Part shown: positions 45,828 to 58,639 of the stretch, in pieces
Position numbering within the stretch: position 1 is the stretch's first letter
Layout of the letters: every line of letters starts with the position of its first letter
Assembly: GCA_933228675.1 (NCBI GenBank)
Contig: OW121743.1
Coordinates: forward strand, 62,193,118 to 62,257,117
Origin: Stomorhina lunata
Lineage: Eukaryota; Arthropoda; Insecta; Diptera; Rhiniidae
Direction of reading: 5' to 3'
Length of the DNA: 64,000 nt
The notes under the pieces: generated by a model
What the model was told of the DNA's origin: nothing
The model's input: the letters and a program-made list of their open reading frames with translations, nothing else
Databases searched by the model: none
Position numbers and translations under genes: made by a program

Positions 45828-47062
45828 ACATTTTCTTTAGAAAATTTATCATCACATTTGCTATAAAAAATTATCATCAGTGATACATTTTCTATAGAAA
45901 ATTATCATCGGTGATACATTTTCTATAGAAAATTATCATAAGTGATACATTTTCTACAGAAAACTATCATCAGTGATACATTTTCTATAGAAAATTATCA
46001 TCAGTGATACATTTTCTATAGAAAATTATCATCAGTGATACATTTTCTATAGAAAATTATCATCAGTGATACATTTTCTATAGAAAATTATCATCAGTGA
46101 TACATTTTCTATAGAAAATTATCCTCTGCGATACATTTTCTATAGAAAATTATCATCAGTGATACATTTTCTATAGAAAATTATCATCAGTGATACATTT
46201 TTTATTGAAAATTATCATCAGTGATACATTTTCTATAGAATATTATCATCAGTGATATATTTTCTATAGAAAATTATCATCAGTGATACATTTTCTATAG
46301 AAAATTATCTTCAGCGATACATTTTCTATAGAAAATTATCATCAGTGATACATTTTCTATAGAAAATTATCTTCAGCGATACATTTGCTATAGAAAATTA
46401 TCATCAGTGATTCATTTTCTATAGAAAATTATCATCAGTGATATATTTTCTATAGAAAATTATCATCAGTGATACATTTTTTATAGAAAATTATCATCAG
46501 TGATACATTTTTTATTGAAAATTATCATCAGTGATACATTTTCTATAGAAAATTATCATCATTGATATATTTTCTATAGAAAATTATCATCAGTGATATA
46601 TTTCCTATAGAAAATTATCATCATTGATACGTTTCCTATAGAAAATTATCGTCAGTGATATATTTTCTATAGAAAATTATCATCAGTGATATATTTTATA
46701 TAGAAAATTATCATCAGTGATATATTTTCTGTAGAAAATTATCATCAGTGATATATTTTCTATAGAAAAATATCATCAGTGATATATTTTCTATAGAAAA
46801 ATATCATCAATTATACATTTTCTATAGAAAATTATCATCAATTACACATTTTCTATAGAAAGTTTTCATCAATTATACGTTTTCTATAGAAAAATATCAT
46901 CAGTAATAAATTTTCTATAGAAAATTATCGTCAGTGATACATTTTCTATAGAAAATTATCATCAGTGATACAATATACATCATCAGTGATATACATATAT
47001 TCTTTACAAAATTGTCTTTAGTGTTATATTCTCTATAGAAAATTATCATCAGTCATATTTTC
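45828..47062. repeat. 31-bp tandem array, TATCA-TCAG-TGATA + CTATAG
   Basis: About 40 units of exactly 31 bp in the regular part (CAGTGATACA at 45971 and 46002). One half is TTTTCTATAGAAAA, the other AATTATCATCAGTGATACA, where TATCA and TGATA form a dyad around TCAG. The variant TTTTTTATTGAAAATT appears at 46201 and 46511, exactly 310 bp (ten units) apart, indicating a ten-unit duplication. TGATATA replaces TGATACA in a block near 46560-46800. Confidence 0.96.
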
Positions 47063-47136
47063 TGCAATCGATTTCTTAATAGGATATATGATGGGTATAA
47101 TTAATTTAACAGGACTGTAATTAAAAAGAAAATAGC
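47063..47136. repeat. Array right-flank block, copy 1
   Basis: ATCGATTTCTTAATAGGATA, TATGATGGGTATAATTAAT, then AGGACTGTAATTAAAAAG and AAAATAGC. Nearly the same block follows the array of the same type at 52778-52850. Sharing unique sequence on the same side shows that the two arrays are copies of one array-plus-flank unit. Confidence 0.88.
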
Positions 47137-48052
47137 AAAAGTTTTAACAAAAAATTGCAGCAAATTGTCCTATATGCCTTACTTAATCGCCAATATGTTC
47201 TACAGTATTAACACGCCATCGATGTAAAAGAAATAAAATTAACTTTGAACAAAAAGCTTTAATAATGAGTCTAACTAACAACAGATGGCGTAACTTTACT
47301 TTTCATAGACCTTATTGAAATGGGACTTTTTCCCGCTGGGTATAAACTAATAAGTACAAGTTTCCCTGTAAATGCTTGTAGATGTTTGTCACTCTCATTA
47401 TTATTGTTTCTTATTTATATTTTTCCTTTTGTTATTATTATTTTAATAAATTAATGAAGTGCTGGTTGGCGCTTAAGTGTTTTGTTCCCTTGTTTTTCCA
47501 CGTTTTAATATTTTTATTATTTTAATGTTTTTCTGCCGCTTTTGTCGTTCGAATTGTTTATTTTGAATTTTTTTTTTTTTTGTATTTCTTTTTAGTTGTT
47601 TAAAAAATATAATTTATGTTTTTTGTATGAATTCGGGTAGCACAAACATTACGAGTATATAGGAAGATGACTTTTATTTAGAAGGAAAATTTTGTCTAAT
47701 TCGTTGGCGTTTTCTAAACACAAACTCTAAAGTACCAGAGTGTATGTATGTCTTTGGAGTTCTAATGTTTATTTTACCAAATGTTGTTGTGTGTTGGTTT
47801 CAAGTGATTTAGGAAGTGTTTGCCTTTGCTACGCTTGGTTAGTTGATAAAAATCTAATTTTTTTCCCTCATAATTTCCCCAAAAAAAAAAGATAGAAGAA
47901 ATTTTTTTTAGAAAAACGTAAAGTTCCTATATCATTTTTAGTATTTACTTCAAAATCTATAAATTTTCTCATAGTCTTAAAAAATGGGAGTAAATAAATA
48001 TTTGTTTGTGTTTATTTATTATTTATAGGGTGCTCAGTCTGTCTTTTAATAT
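47137..48052. other. Spacer, no gene recognised
   Basis: A+T-rich, with long T runs at about 47565-47580. Contains no element end, RNA gene or coding region I can support. Confidence 0.4.
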
Positions 48053-49048
48053 TTTTATACCCTTCACCAAAATAGGTGGAAAGGGTATTATAAGTTTGTG
48101 CTGATGTATGTAACGCATTGAAATATTTGTCTTAGACTCACCTTTTAGTATACCAATAGTTTTAGAATCACTTTCTGAGTCGATATAGCGATGTCAGTCC
48201 GTCCGTCCATCTGGCTGGACCCCCATGTAAACTATGTAATCAAAGTACAGGTCGCAATTCTAAAGGGAATTTAATGCAATTTGGCACAGATCATTTTTTT
48301 GATAGTGGGATCATGGCTATTGAAATTCGTCAAAACCGGTTCATTATTTATGGTACCTCCCATAGGCCCCAATTCCCGGAATTAATATTTTGGCCACAAA
48401 CATCAATATTTTTTAATGAAATTTAAAACAGGTACTGCTTTTGTTAGCCAAAATCATGGTACCAAATTTTGTTGAAATCGGTCCACATTTGACCATAGCT
48501 CCCATGGTCCCACTATCATTTTTTTGATAGTGGGACCATGGCTATTGAAATTCGTCGAAACCGGTTCATTATTTATGGTACCTCCTATAGGCCCCAATTC
48601 CCGGAATTTATATTTTGCCCACAAATATGAATATTTTTTGATGAAATTGAAAACAAGTAATGCTTTTGTTAGCCAAAATCATGGTATTAAATTTTGTTGA
48701 AATCGGTCCACATTTGACCAACGCTCCCATAAAAACTCTGCTATCAAAACGTACAAAACTGAAACAAAAATCATTAAAACGCTAGTAAATCTGAAGATAA
48801 TGACAATTTTAAGTTATTTTTTTGCATACATAATTTTTGTATAAACTGTAATCCATTCACTAAATTTCGAGCTAATCGGTCCACATTTGACCCTAGCTCT
48901 CATACAAGTGGCAGTGATGAAAAAAGCTTTAATATATAAGTCTTGAGAAAATGTTTGTATAATGACAAAATTTAGCAAATATTTGTCTGCCCCTGGTGAA
49001 GGATTTTATATGGTCGGGCTTGACCGACTATAAAAATTTCTTACTTAT
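48053..49048 (+). mobile_element. Family A dispersed element, copy 4, with internal duplication
   Basis: Starts TATACCCTTCACCAAAATAGG and ends with hairpin GTCGG-GCTTGA-CCGAC (about 49013-49028) and TTTCTTACTTATT. Inside, a segment of about 235 bp is tandemly duplicated: GATAGTGGGATCATGGCTAT at 48301 and GATAGTGGGACCATGGCTAT at 48536, each followed by CGGTTCATTATTTATGG, AGGCCCCAATTCCCGGAATT and CGGTCCACATTTGACC. It is the most complete copy of the subfamily also seen at 45151-45827. No protein frame. Confidence 0.82.
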
Positions 49049-49879
49049 TAAATATATGTATGTCTCTTTGTGTGTATGTCAGTCTGTCTGACCAAATGCC
49101 TTAAACTTCCATTCATCCTTCCGTTTGTGTGTTTGTTAGTCAGTCTTCTTTAGCACGAGTGCTTTGTCATAATTTTTATTTATATTCTTCTTTGATAACC
49201 CAAAACAGTTGATATTTTTAGCTTCTGGAATAAATTTCCTTTTCTTTACACAAACTCCATTTTAGTGCTCCCGTTCTTTCCTTCTAACACCGAAATTTTC
49301 CCATATAGGGTGCCCTTTACAAGACAATTATTTTATGAAGATTTATTTAGACTTTCTCTTAACCATAAGAATTTTATTGTTTCTTTTCAAATTATTTAAA
49401 TCTTTTTATTTCTAAATTTTTCATCATTAAATTTAAATTGTGAGTTTTTCTTTCAAAAATTTTCCTTCTGTAAAATTTTTTTACTATTCTCCTTAATCGC
49501 TTAGCGCTAGAGTTGCTGGTTAATTTATGGTTTTCTTCAATTTTAAATTAAAGGCAATATTTGTATAAAAATTTTTAAATATTTGGTTTTCCAAAATTTT
49601 AATTAGAAATAACATAAATTATTGGAAACATAACACACAAATCATTATTATCAAAAAAAAAAAAAAAACAAGCAAACAAACATATGTTCGGTTGCGCTTA
49701 ATTTGTATTGGAAAATTTTTATGGTAATGAGTTTTTATTGAGCTTGACATTAATTTAAAATCAAATGAAAATACATATATAAATTAAAATTGAAATAAAA
49801 ATTGATTGTAATGTTTATTTGTTTAAATAATGGGTATTCGAAAATTTTATTATACAAATTTTGGTATGAAGTTTTTAAA
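49049..49879. other. Spacer, no gene recognised
   Basis: A+T-rich unique sequence with a short GTCAGTCTGTCTG patch at 49078-49090 next to the element end. I see nothing else in it. Confidence 0.4.
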
Positions 49880-50990
49880 ATGTAAGAACTCTGGTAATAT
49901 AAAATATATCTGGCAGCACTAAAGGATTTTTGAAATTTGTCACTTCAGGCTTAATTTTATTGAAAATTACTTTTAAACTTGTACTTATCTATGAAATGTT
50001 ATTAACAGCTCAAAATAAGTAAAATTAAGGATCATTACTGTCATTTGTTGATTTTCTTTGAGGTATTCAAAAAGATCGATAGTTTAAAAATCTATAAACT
50101 CTTTTGAAATTTGTATATAATATGAACGACTTTAGTGCTGGGTACAAACGTTGCAACCTGTTTTCTTGAGGTTGCATTGAATGAGAGACATATGGTATAA
50201 ACAAGTTGCAATATGTGTAACTCGAAAAAAACTGTAAAAGTTATCCAATTTCAAAAATTAGTAAAAATTTAGAACAATATTATCATATTTTTAATTTCTG
50301 ATGGATGTTAACAAATCTCTTTGATTCTAAAATATAATAACTCTGGTAATATTATCCATAAATGGCAAAATTATAGCTCTTTAGAAAGACAATACTTTAG
50401 GCTTTCATTCTTTGAAAAATCTTTTAAATTTCGTTATTCTAAAAGAAGTTATCAAAGTTTAGAAATGAAGAATATAAGGAACATTATTATCACATTAGAC
50501 TTTTCTTTTGGTTACTGAAAAAGGTCACTGGCTCTAAAATTAAATATTTCCAGTAAAATTTTGTACATCTGGTAACACTGTGGCTTGTTTGAAATATGAC
50601 ACTTGAATCTTAATTTTTTAGAAGATATTGTAAAAATCTTATTAAACTGAGAAAAGATATCAACATTTAAAAGTGAGGAAAATCATAACATTTTAGTCAT
50701 AAACTGTTTTTCTATTATAGAAAAGGTATTGGCTGAGTAGTAGATCGCGGATAAATGAAGTTCAAAAGTTTACTAAGAAGAAGCTTTAAATACTGTGAAA
50801 AGGGGGATTGGTTCCAAAATTAAATATCTCTGGTACTATAATTTACATCTGGCAACACTGTAGCTTGTTTGAAATGTGACACTTCAACCTGCATTTTTAG
50901 AAGTTACTGTAAAAATCGAATTAAAATAAGAAAAGATATCTAGATTTAAAAGTGAGACAAAAATCAAAACATTTTAGTCAACAGTTTTTC
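49880..50990. repeat. Diverged ~210-280 bp repeats with CTGGCAACACTG
   Basis: The clearest pair is 50521-50720 and 50805-50985. Both have AAATTAAATAT.TC, TACATCTGG.AACACTGT, GCTTGTTTGAAAT.TGACACTT, AAAATC..ATTAAA, GAAAAGATATC and AACATTTTAGTCA, spaced 280 bp. Weaker relatives start near 49885 (ACTCTGGTAATATAAA... CTGGCAGCACTA) and near 50338 (ACTCTGGTAATATTATCC). There is no common open frame; the 65-codon frame at 50321-50518 lies within one diverged unit only. Confidence 0.75.
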
Positions 50991-51299
50991 AAAAGAAATT
51001 TTTAGAGAAAATTATTACAGAGACGAAGCTGAAAATGTAGTGACAGTGTTTTCAGACCTCGGAGTGACTCCACATAAAAGTTTTCTCGTTTTTTAGGTCT
51101 ATTTCAAAAAATATCGATGGTTCTACAAACAAATTTCCAACAAAAATTTCAATGTTTATTCTGAGTTAGGAGTAATTTGAAATGAAGATCTTCTTCCAGT
51201 TTTGAGGACTATATACATATTAAGTCTACATAGAGTAATATAGGACATTTTATATTTTGAATGGGTTTCACCAAAAATTCTAATTATCATTCACCAAAA

Positions 51300-52772
51300 A
51301 TTCTAATTATCATCATAGAAAATTATTATCAGTGATACCTTTTCTATAGAAAATTATCACCAGTGATACATCTCTAAAGATAATTATCATCAGTGATGCA
51401 TTTTTATGGAAATTTATCATCAGTGATACATTTTTTATAGAAAATTATTATAAGTGATGCATTTTCTATAGAAAATTATCATCTGTGATACATTTTTATA
51501 GAAAATTATCATCAGTGATACATTTTCTATCCAAAGATATCAGTGGTAAATTATCTATAGAAAATTATCGTCAGTGATACATATTCTATAGAAAATTGTC
51601 ATCAGTGATACATTTCCTATAGAAAATTATCATCAGTGATAAATTTTCTATAGAAAATTATCATCAGTGATATACATTCTATACAAAATTATCATCAGTT
51701 ATACATTTTCTTTTTAAAATTATCATCAGTTCTATATTTCCTATAGAAAATTATCATCAGTGATACATTTTCTATAAAAAATTATCATCAGTGATACATT
51801 TTCTATTGAAAATTATCATCAGTGATGCATTTTCTATGAAAATTATGATTATTAATTAATTTTCTATAGTAATTATCGTCAGTGATAAATTTTGTACATA
51901 AAATTTTCATCACTGATAAATTTTCTAAATAAAATTATCATCAGTGATACATATTCTACAAAAAAAATTTATCAGTGACACATTTGATATTGAAAATGTT
52001 CATCAGTGATACATTTCCTATAGAAAATTATCATCAGTTATACATATTCTATAGAAAATTATTATCAGTGATACATATTCTATAGAAAATTATCATCAGT
52101 GATACATTTTCTATAGAAAATGATTATCGGTGATACCTTTACTATAGAAAATTTTCACCAGTGGTACAATTTCTAAGGAAAATTATCATCAGTGATGCAT
52201 TTTCTATGGAAATTTATCATCAGTGATGCATTTTCTACAGAAAATTATTATTGGTGATACATTTTCTATAGAAAATTATCATCTGTGATACATTTTCTAT
52301 CCAAAGATATCATCAGTGATAAATTATCTATAGAAAATTATCGTCAGTGATACATTTTCTATAGAAAATTATCATCAGTGACACATTTTCTATAGAAAAG
52401 TATCATCAGTGATAAATTTTCTATATAAAATTATTATTAGTGACACATTTTCTATAGAAAATTATCATCAGTGATACACATTCTATACAAAATTATCATC
52501 AGTTATACATTTTCTATGGAAAATTATCATCAGTGCTATATTTCCTATAGAAAGTTATCATCAGTAATACAATTTTTATAAAAAAATATCATCAGTATTA
52601 CATTTTCTATTGAAAATTATCATCAGTGATACATTTTCTTTAGAAAAATATCATCAGTGATATATTTTCCATAGAAAATTTTCATTAGTGATACATTTTG
52701 TAAAGAAAATTATCATCAGTGATACACTTTCCATAGAAAATTTTCATCAGTGATACATTTTCTACAATTTGT
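51300..52772. repeat. 31-bp tandem array, TATCA-TCAG-TGATA + CTATAG, higher-order
   Basis: About 47 units of the same type as the 45.8 kb array. A set of diagnostic variants occurs twice in the same order. CTATCCAAAGATAT is at about 51526 and 52296 (770 bp apart), and CTATATTTCCTATAG at 51732 and 52536 (804 bp apart). The array is therefore mainly two copies of a ~25-unit segment. On the left it is preceded by a 22-bp tandem duplication, CACCAAAAATTCTAATTAT, at about 51270-51313. Confidence 0.94.
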
Positions 52773-52777
52773 GGTAA

Positions 52778-52850
52778 TTGATTTCTTATTTAATAGAATA
52801 TATGATGGGTATAATTAATGAAATAGGACTGTAATTAAAAAGAAAATAGC
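52778..52850. repeat. Array right-flank block, copy 2
   Basis: Partner of 47063-47136: TTGATTTCTTATTTAATAG, TATATGATGGGTATAATTAA, AGGACTGTAATTAAAAAG, AAAATAGC. Divergence is low compared with the array units themselves, suggesting that the duplication is fairly recent. Confidence 0.88.
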
Positions 52851-53799
52851 CATTACTTATTGTAATATAAAAAGTTTAAACTAAATATTGCAACCCTTTG
52901 TTTTGCAAACATCATATAAAACAGCTTGTTTACAATTCCACATGACAGACTGTATATCATTTTGAGTTTTAAAATTATTTTTTGCAATTGTCTGGCATTG
53001 TATTTTGTTTAAAATACCAGAATTTTATTTTTCAAAAAAAGTTTTTTTTTTTTGTAATTTTTTTATTCCTTCTTTTCGTCATTCATTTCATATTCCTTTT
53101 CATTTTGTGTTTCAGTTAATTTTTGTTTGTTTTCATTTTCTGCTTGATTGAGTGCTGCTGTTAAATGTTGCCGCCGTTGATGTTGATTCTACTGTTTGGA
53201 GTTGGTTATAGATAGAAGGAAATGAATTGGATTTGTTGATGTTGCTGTCGCTGTGTTGTTGGTTGGTTGATGCTTTTGTTGCATTTATTTTTGCTTGAAT
53301 AAATTTTAATATTTCATTAAAATTTTAACATTTTCATATACAGAAAAGAATTATCTTAGTGATATTAACGTTAGCTGCAAAAAATAAAAAAAAACAAAAA
53401 CAAACAATCTCATCATTTAATGATTTTTTTGTTGTAGTTGTTTATTTTTACATATCTTTCACTCTTCATGTTGCTGGCTGGCTGCTATCATCCAGCAACA
53501 CTAGCAAGTAACAACATTATTTTATTGCAGATGTATGTAGCAGCAATTTGAACTCAACTTTAGCTGACTTAATTCATTTGTATTTTGCTTCATTCATTTT
53601 CCAAACCATTCAAAAGATATAATGACAAATGTTTTGCTAAATTAAGAATTCTATAGAGTCACAGAGTCACAAATCTGGTGTGCTATATGGTCTATGGAAG
53701 CAGCAACAACATCGGCTACATATGCAGCATACCTTCAGCTAGATACTCATCATTTACTATACTTTATAGTAGAGATGTGCATTTAGTGATTTGATTTTC
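52851..53799. other. Spacer; possible leader exon on - strand at 53.1-53.4 kb
   Basis: Read on the - strand, a T-rich run ending TTTTTTGCAG (about 53376-53385) is a strong-looking 3' splice site. It is followed by A/C-rich leader-like sequence with CAACCAACCAACAACACAG and GACAGCAACATCAAC. One frame is open for 59 codons, N/S/T/Q-rich (reading STNQQHSDSNINKSNSF ... STAATFNSS), but has no Met and ends TGA near 53136. An AUG in another frame gives only 32 codons. This could be a 5'-leader exon or a chance low-complexity frame. Unproven. Confidence 0.3.
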
Positions 53800-56700
53800 A
53801 AATCAAATTTTCTATAGAAATTTATCATCAGTGATAAATTTTCTATAGAAAATTAATATCAGTGATAAATTTTCTATGAAAAAATATCGTCAGAAATATA
53901 TTTTCTATAGAAAATTATCATCAGTGATAAATTTTCTATAAAAAATTATCATCTGTAATAAATTTTATATACAAAATTATTATCAGTGATATATTACAAA
54001 ACAAAATTATCATCAGTGATAAATATTCTATAAAAAATTATCATCAGTGATAAATTTTTAATGGAAAATTATCATCAGTGATACATCTTCTATAGAAAAT
54101 TATCATCAGTGATACACTTTTTAAAGAAAATTATAACCCTTGAAACACTTTCTATAGAAAATTATCACCAGTGATACATATTCTACAGAAAATTATCATC
54201 AGTGACACATTTTTTGTAGAAAATTATCATCAGTGATCCATTTTCTATATAAAATAATCATCAGTGATACATTTTATATAGAAAGTTATCATCAGCGATA
54301 CATTTTCTATAGAAAATTATCATCAGTGATACATTTTCTATATAAAATTATCATCAGTGATACACTTTCTAAAGAAAGTTATAATCAGTGAAACACTTCC
54401 TATAGAAGATTACCATCTGTGATATATCTCTAAAGATAATTATCATCAGTGACACATTTTTTATAGAAAATTATCATCACTGATAAATATTCTATAAAAA
54501 ATTATTATCAGTGATAAATTTTTATTAGAAAATTATCTCCAGTTATACATTTTCTATAAAAAATTATCAGCAGTGATAAATTTTCTATAGAGAATTATCA
54601 TCAGTGATAAATTTTCAATAGAGAATTACCATCAGTTATAAATTTTCTGTAGCAAATTATCATCAGTGGTAAATTTTCTATTAAAAATTCACACCAGTGA
54701 TAACTTTTCTATAAAAATGATCATCAGTTATAAATTTTCTATAGAAAATTATCATCAGATTTACATTTGCTTTAGAAAATTATCATCAGTGATAAATTTT
54801 CTATAAAAAATTATCACCAATGATACATTTTCTACAGAAATTTATCTTCAGTGATGAATTTGCTATAGAAAATTATCATCAGTGATACGTTTTTTATAGA
54901 AAATTATCATCATTGATACACTTTCTATAGAAAATTATCGTCAGTGATACATTTTGTATGGAAAGTTATCATCAGTGTTACATTTTCAATAGGTAAATAT
55001 AATCAGTGATACATTTTCTATAGAAAATTATCATCAGTGATACATTTTCTATAGAAAATTATCATCAATGATACATATCATTATTGTTAAATTTTCTATA
55101 AAAGAATATCATTGGTGATAAATTTTCCACAAAAAAGTTTCATCAGTGAAAAATTTCTGTAGAAAATTGTCATTAGTAATAAATTTCTGTAGAAAATTAT
55201 TATCAGTGATAAATTTTTTGTAGAAAATTAGCATCAATGGTAAATTTTCAATAAAAAATTATCATCAGTGATAAAATTTCTATAACAAATTATTATCAGA
55301 GATACATTTTCCACAGTGAAAAATGTTCTATAGAAAATAATCATTAGTTATACATTTTCTATTGAAAATTATCATCAGTGATAAATTTACTATAGAAAAT
55401 TTTCATCAGTGATGCAATTTATATAGAAATTATCATCAGTGATAAATTTACTATAGAAAATTATCATCAGTGATAAATTTTCTATAGAAAATTATCATTA
55501 GTGATATGTGTTCAGTGAAAATTATCATCAGTGATAAATTTTCAATAGTAAAATCATCATTAATAATAAATTTTCTTCAGACAATTATCATCAGTGACAA
55601 ATTTTCTATAGAAAACATATATCAGTGATGCATTTTGTAGAAAAAACTATCATCAGTCATACATTTTCTATAGAAAATGATCATTAGTAATTTGCTATAG
55701 AAAATTATCATCAGTGATACTTTTTCAATAGAAAATTATCATCAGTGATAAATTTTATATAGAAAATTATCATCAGTGATACATTTTCTATAGAAAATTA
55801 TCACCAGTGATAAATTGTATATAGAAAAATGTTATCAGTGATACATTTTTTATAGAAAATTATAATCAGTGATACAATTTGTGTAGGAAATTATCATCAG
55901 TGATACATTTTCTATAGAAAACTATCATCAGCGATACATTTTCGATAAAAAATGATCATCAGTGATACATTTTGTATAGAAAATTATCATCAGTGGTAAA
56001 TTTTCTATAGAAAATAATCATCAGTGAAACATTTTCTATCGAAAACTATCATCAGTGACAAATTTTCTATAAATATTTATAATCAGTAAGACATTTTCTA
56101 TAGAAAATTATCATCAGTGGTAAGTTTTCTATAGAAAATAATTATCAGTGAAACATTTTCTATCGAAAATTATCATCAGTGACAAATTTTCTATGAATAA
56201 TTATAATCAGTAAGACATTTTCTATAGAAAGTTATCATCAGTGATACATTTTCTGTAAAAAATTTTTATCAGTGATAGATTATCTATAGAAAATTATCAT
56301 TAGTGATACAGTTTCTATAGGAAATCATCATAAGTGATACATTTTCTCTAAAAAATTAATATCAGTGATAAATTTTGTATAGAAAATTATCATCAGTGTT
56401 AAATTTTCTATAGAAAATAATCATCAGTGATAAATTTTTTATAGAAAATTTTCATCAGTGAGACATTTTTTGTATAAAGTTATCATCAGTGAGACATTTT
56501 CTATAGAAAATTATCATCATAAATAAATTTTCTGTAAAAAAATATCATCAGTGATACATTTTCTATAGAAAATTATTACCATTAATACATTTTCTCTAGA
56601 AAACTATCATCACTGATACTTCTTCTTTAGAAAATTGTCATCAGTGATACATTTTCCATAGAAAATTGTCATTAGTGATACATTTTCTATAGAAAATTAT

Positions 56701-56815
56701 CATTAGTGATACATTTTCTATAGAAAATTATCATTAGTGATACATTTTCTATAGAAAATTATCATTATTTCTATAGGAAATAATCATCAGTGATACTCTT
56801 TTTATAGAAAGTTAT
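53800..56815. repeat. 31-bp tandem array, TATCA-TCAG-TGATA + CTATAG, longest in window
   Basis: About 97 units. TGATAAATTTT dominates the left part and several internal blocks, TGATACATTTT the right. A four-unit block with GTGGTAA, GTGAAACA, CTATCGAAA and CAGTAAGACA is tandemly duplicated at 55991 and 56115 (124 bp, exactly 4 x 31). Many units are mutated or shortened, so it is older than the 45.8 kb array. It starts straight after AAATCAAATTTTCTATAG and ends in ATCATCATTTGG. Confidence 0.95.
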
Positions 56816-58639
56816 CATCATTTGGTATGAATTAGAACAAATCAATTCCTTTAATTGAGAAAAAGTAAATGACTTGTAATCAGTTTTAAATGACTTGATG
56901 CAGACCGTTTTTTTCGTAGGCATTATTAATACAACTAAACTTGCAGTTTTAGCACATCTCTTGAAAAATATCAAAAAAAAGGAACAAAAATAAAGCAAAT
57001 GAAGTACAAGTATGTTTAAAATTAAACGATGCCTGCCTGCCTTTTGCAACTGTCGCACATCCACCATATAGTAGCACCTTCAACTTTTATATCCCCATAT
57101 AAATATATAAAAATACTTTTTTAATCGCTCTGAATAACTGCAGAAAAATCCTTAAAAGCAGCACTCTATCCCATTCATAGCCATAATGAAAAACACAACA
57201 AAATGCTTAAGCTGCTGCATGCTTCATGTGGCAAAGACAAAAAGGGGGAATTTTTCAGAAAAAACTTGAAAATGGGAGCAAAGAAAAAAAAAACTCAGCA
57301 GAAAATTAAATCAAATTATTGCAGAAATATGACTCGAAACAAAGACAAATTAAGTGTGTTGTTAAATGTGCAGAGAAAAAAATGTCAAAGAATTCAGGGA
57401 ATTTCTTTATGAGTTGAATTTTGACATAAAATTATGATTTCTCAACTACTAAATATTCGAAATTGTTATACTTTGAGACAAAATTGACAAAGAGTTTTTG
57501 GCAGTTTAAAGACAAATGGTTTAATTGAAGAATTTGGAGACTTTTAAGAAATTTAGGTCGAATAACAAAATTTTTGGAGGTTTTGAATCAAGGAAACTGA
57601 TCAAACAAGTGTTTGAGGGTACTTGGAATTCAAGTGTTTTTGTTAAAATTTTATTTGAAATAGAACCTATTGTAATAATTGGGCTATCGTAAAGAAAATA
57701 TTTACAACTAGTCTTTCAAGTGTATTTGAAATTCAAGTGGGTTTGATCAGATTTCTCCTAAATTTTTCAAAATTTACTTATTTTATGCAAACTTCTTTAT
57801 TTTTCTTCTCAAACATAAGATCAAGACATATCATTTCATATCAAGTGTATTTAAGATTCAAGTATGCTTGATCTATTCAATTTAAAGAACAAAATTAACT
57901 CATTCTATGCAAACGTTTATTTTTTTCTCACTGAAACCATTGAAATTTATAGGAAATTTTCATTAATTGGCAAAACTTCAATAGAATTTAAATCACTCCT
58001 CCCCTGATTGGTCAAGTAAATTTGCTTGTTTTTTTTTTTGTTCCTTAAGAACAACCCATCACTAAAAATGTCACTTAAAAATTCTACTCCAACCTGTAAT
58101 GGCTACATAAAATTTTATGCAAAAATTTACAAAAACGACCAAAGAAAAAAAAACCATTGACATTATTCAAAGTTTCTTCAAACAGGCAATTTTTATTTAA
58201 TTCTATTTCTCAAACCCAAAAAAAAGAAAAACATTTTCTTTTTTCAAAATTTTTATTTTCTTGCTTACTAAGAAAATTATACTCTAGGGAATGTTTTCAT
58301 CTTCTATGAGGCCTGCATGTGTTAGACATGATAGAAAGAATTCAAAATAAATTGGGCTGGGCATTGAGGGCCATGTATTTAGCATTAGGAGATGCAAAGA
58401 TGGGGCTGAGTTTCTAGCATGAGAAGAACAACAAGTTTTTAAAAGTTACACTGAAAGTAATGCTTCTGAGATTTGATTGTCTAATTGTTGAGAAATTATT
58501 ATTTACGTACAATTTTCGTTATATTTACGAAATTTTCTTGGATATGACGAAAAATTTGATTAGTTATTTAGAAGGGTTTTAGGTGATGTTTGTAAAGTTC
58601 AGAGTTTTCTTAAATATAATATATTTACAGATTCAGGAT
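56816..58639. other. Spacer, no gene recognised
   Basis: A+T-rich with Lys/Asn-rich chance frames on both strands (for example 57203-57412, + strand). CAAGTGT.TTT.A.ATTCAAGT phrases recur at about 57608-57640, 57718-57740 and 57840-57862, hinting at a very diverged ~110-120 bp repeat. No domain or element end is recognised before the transposase remnant at 58.64 kb. Confidence 0.4.

Noticed and set aside
45828..56815. CRISPR-like regular repeats
   Set aside because: Units of 31 bp are directly adjacent with no unique spacers, and the surroundings are eukaryotic; this is satellite DNA.
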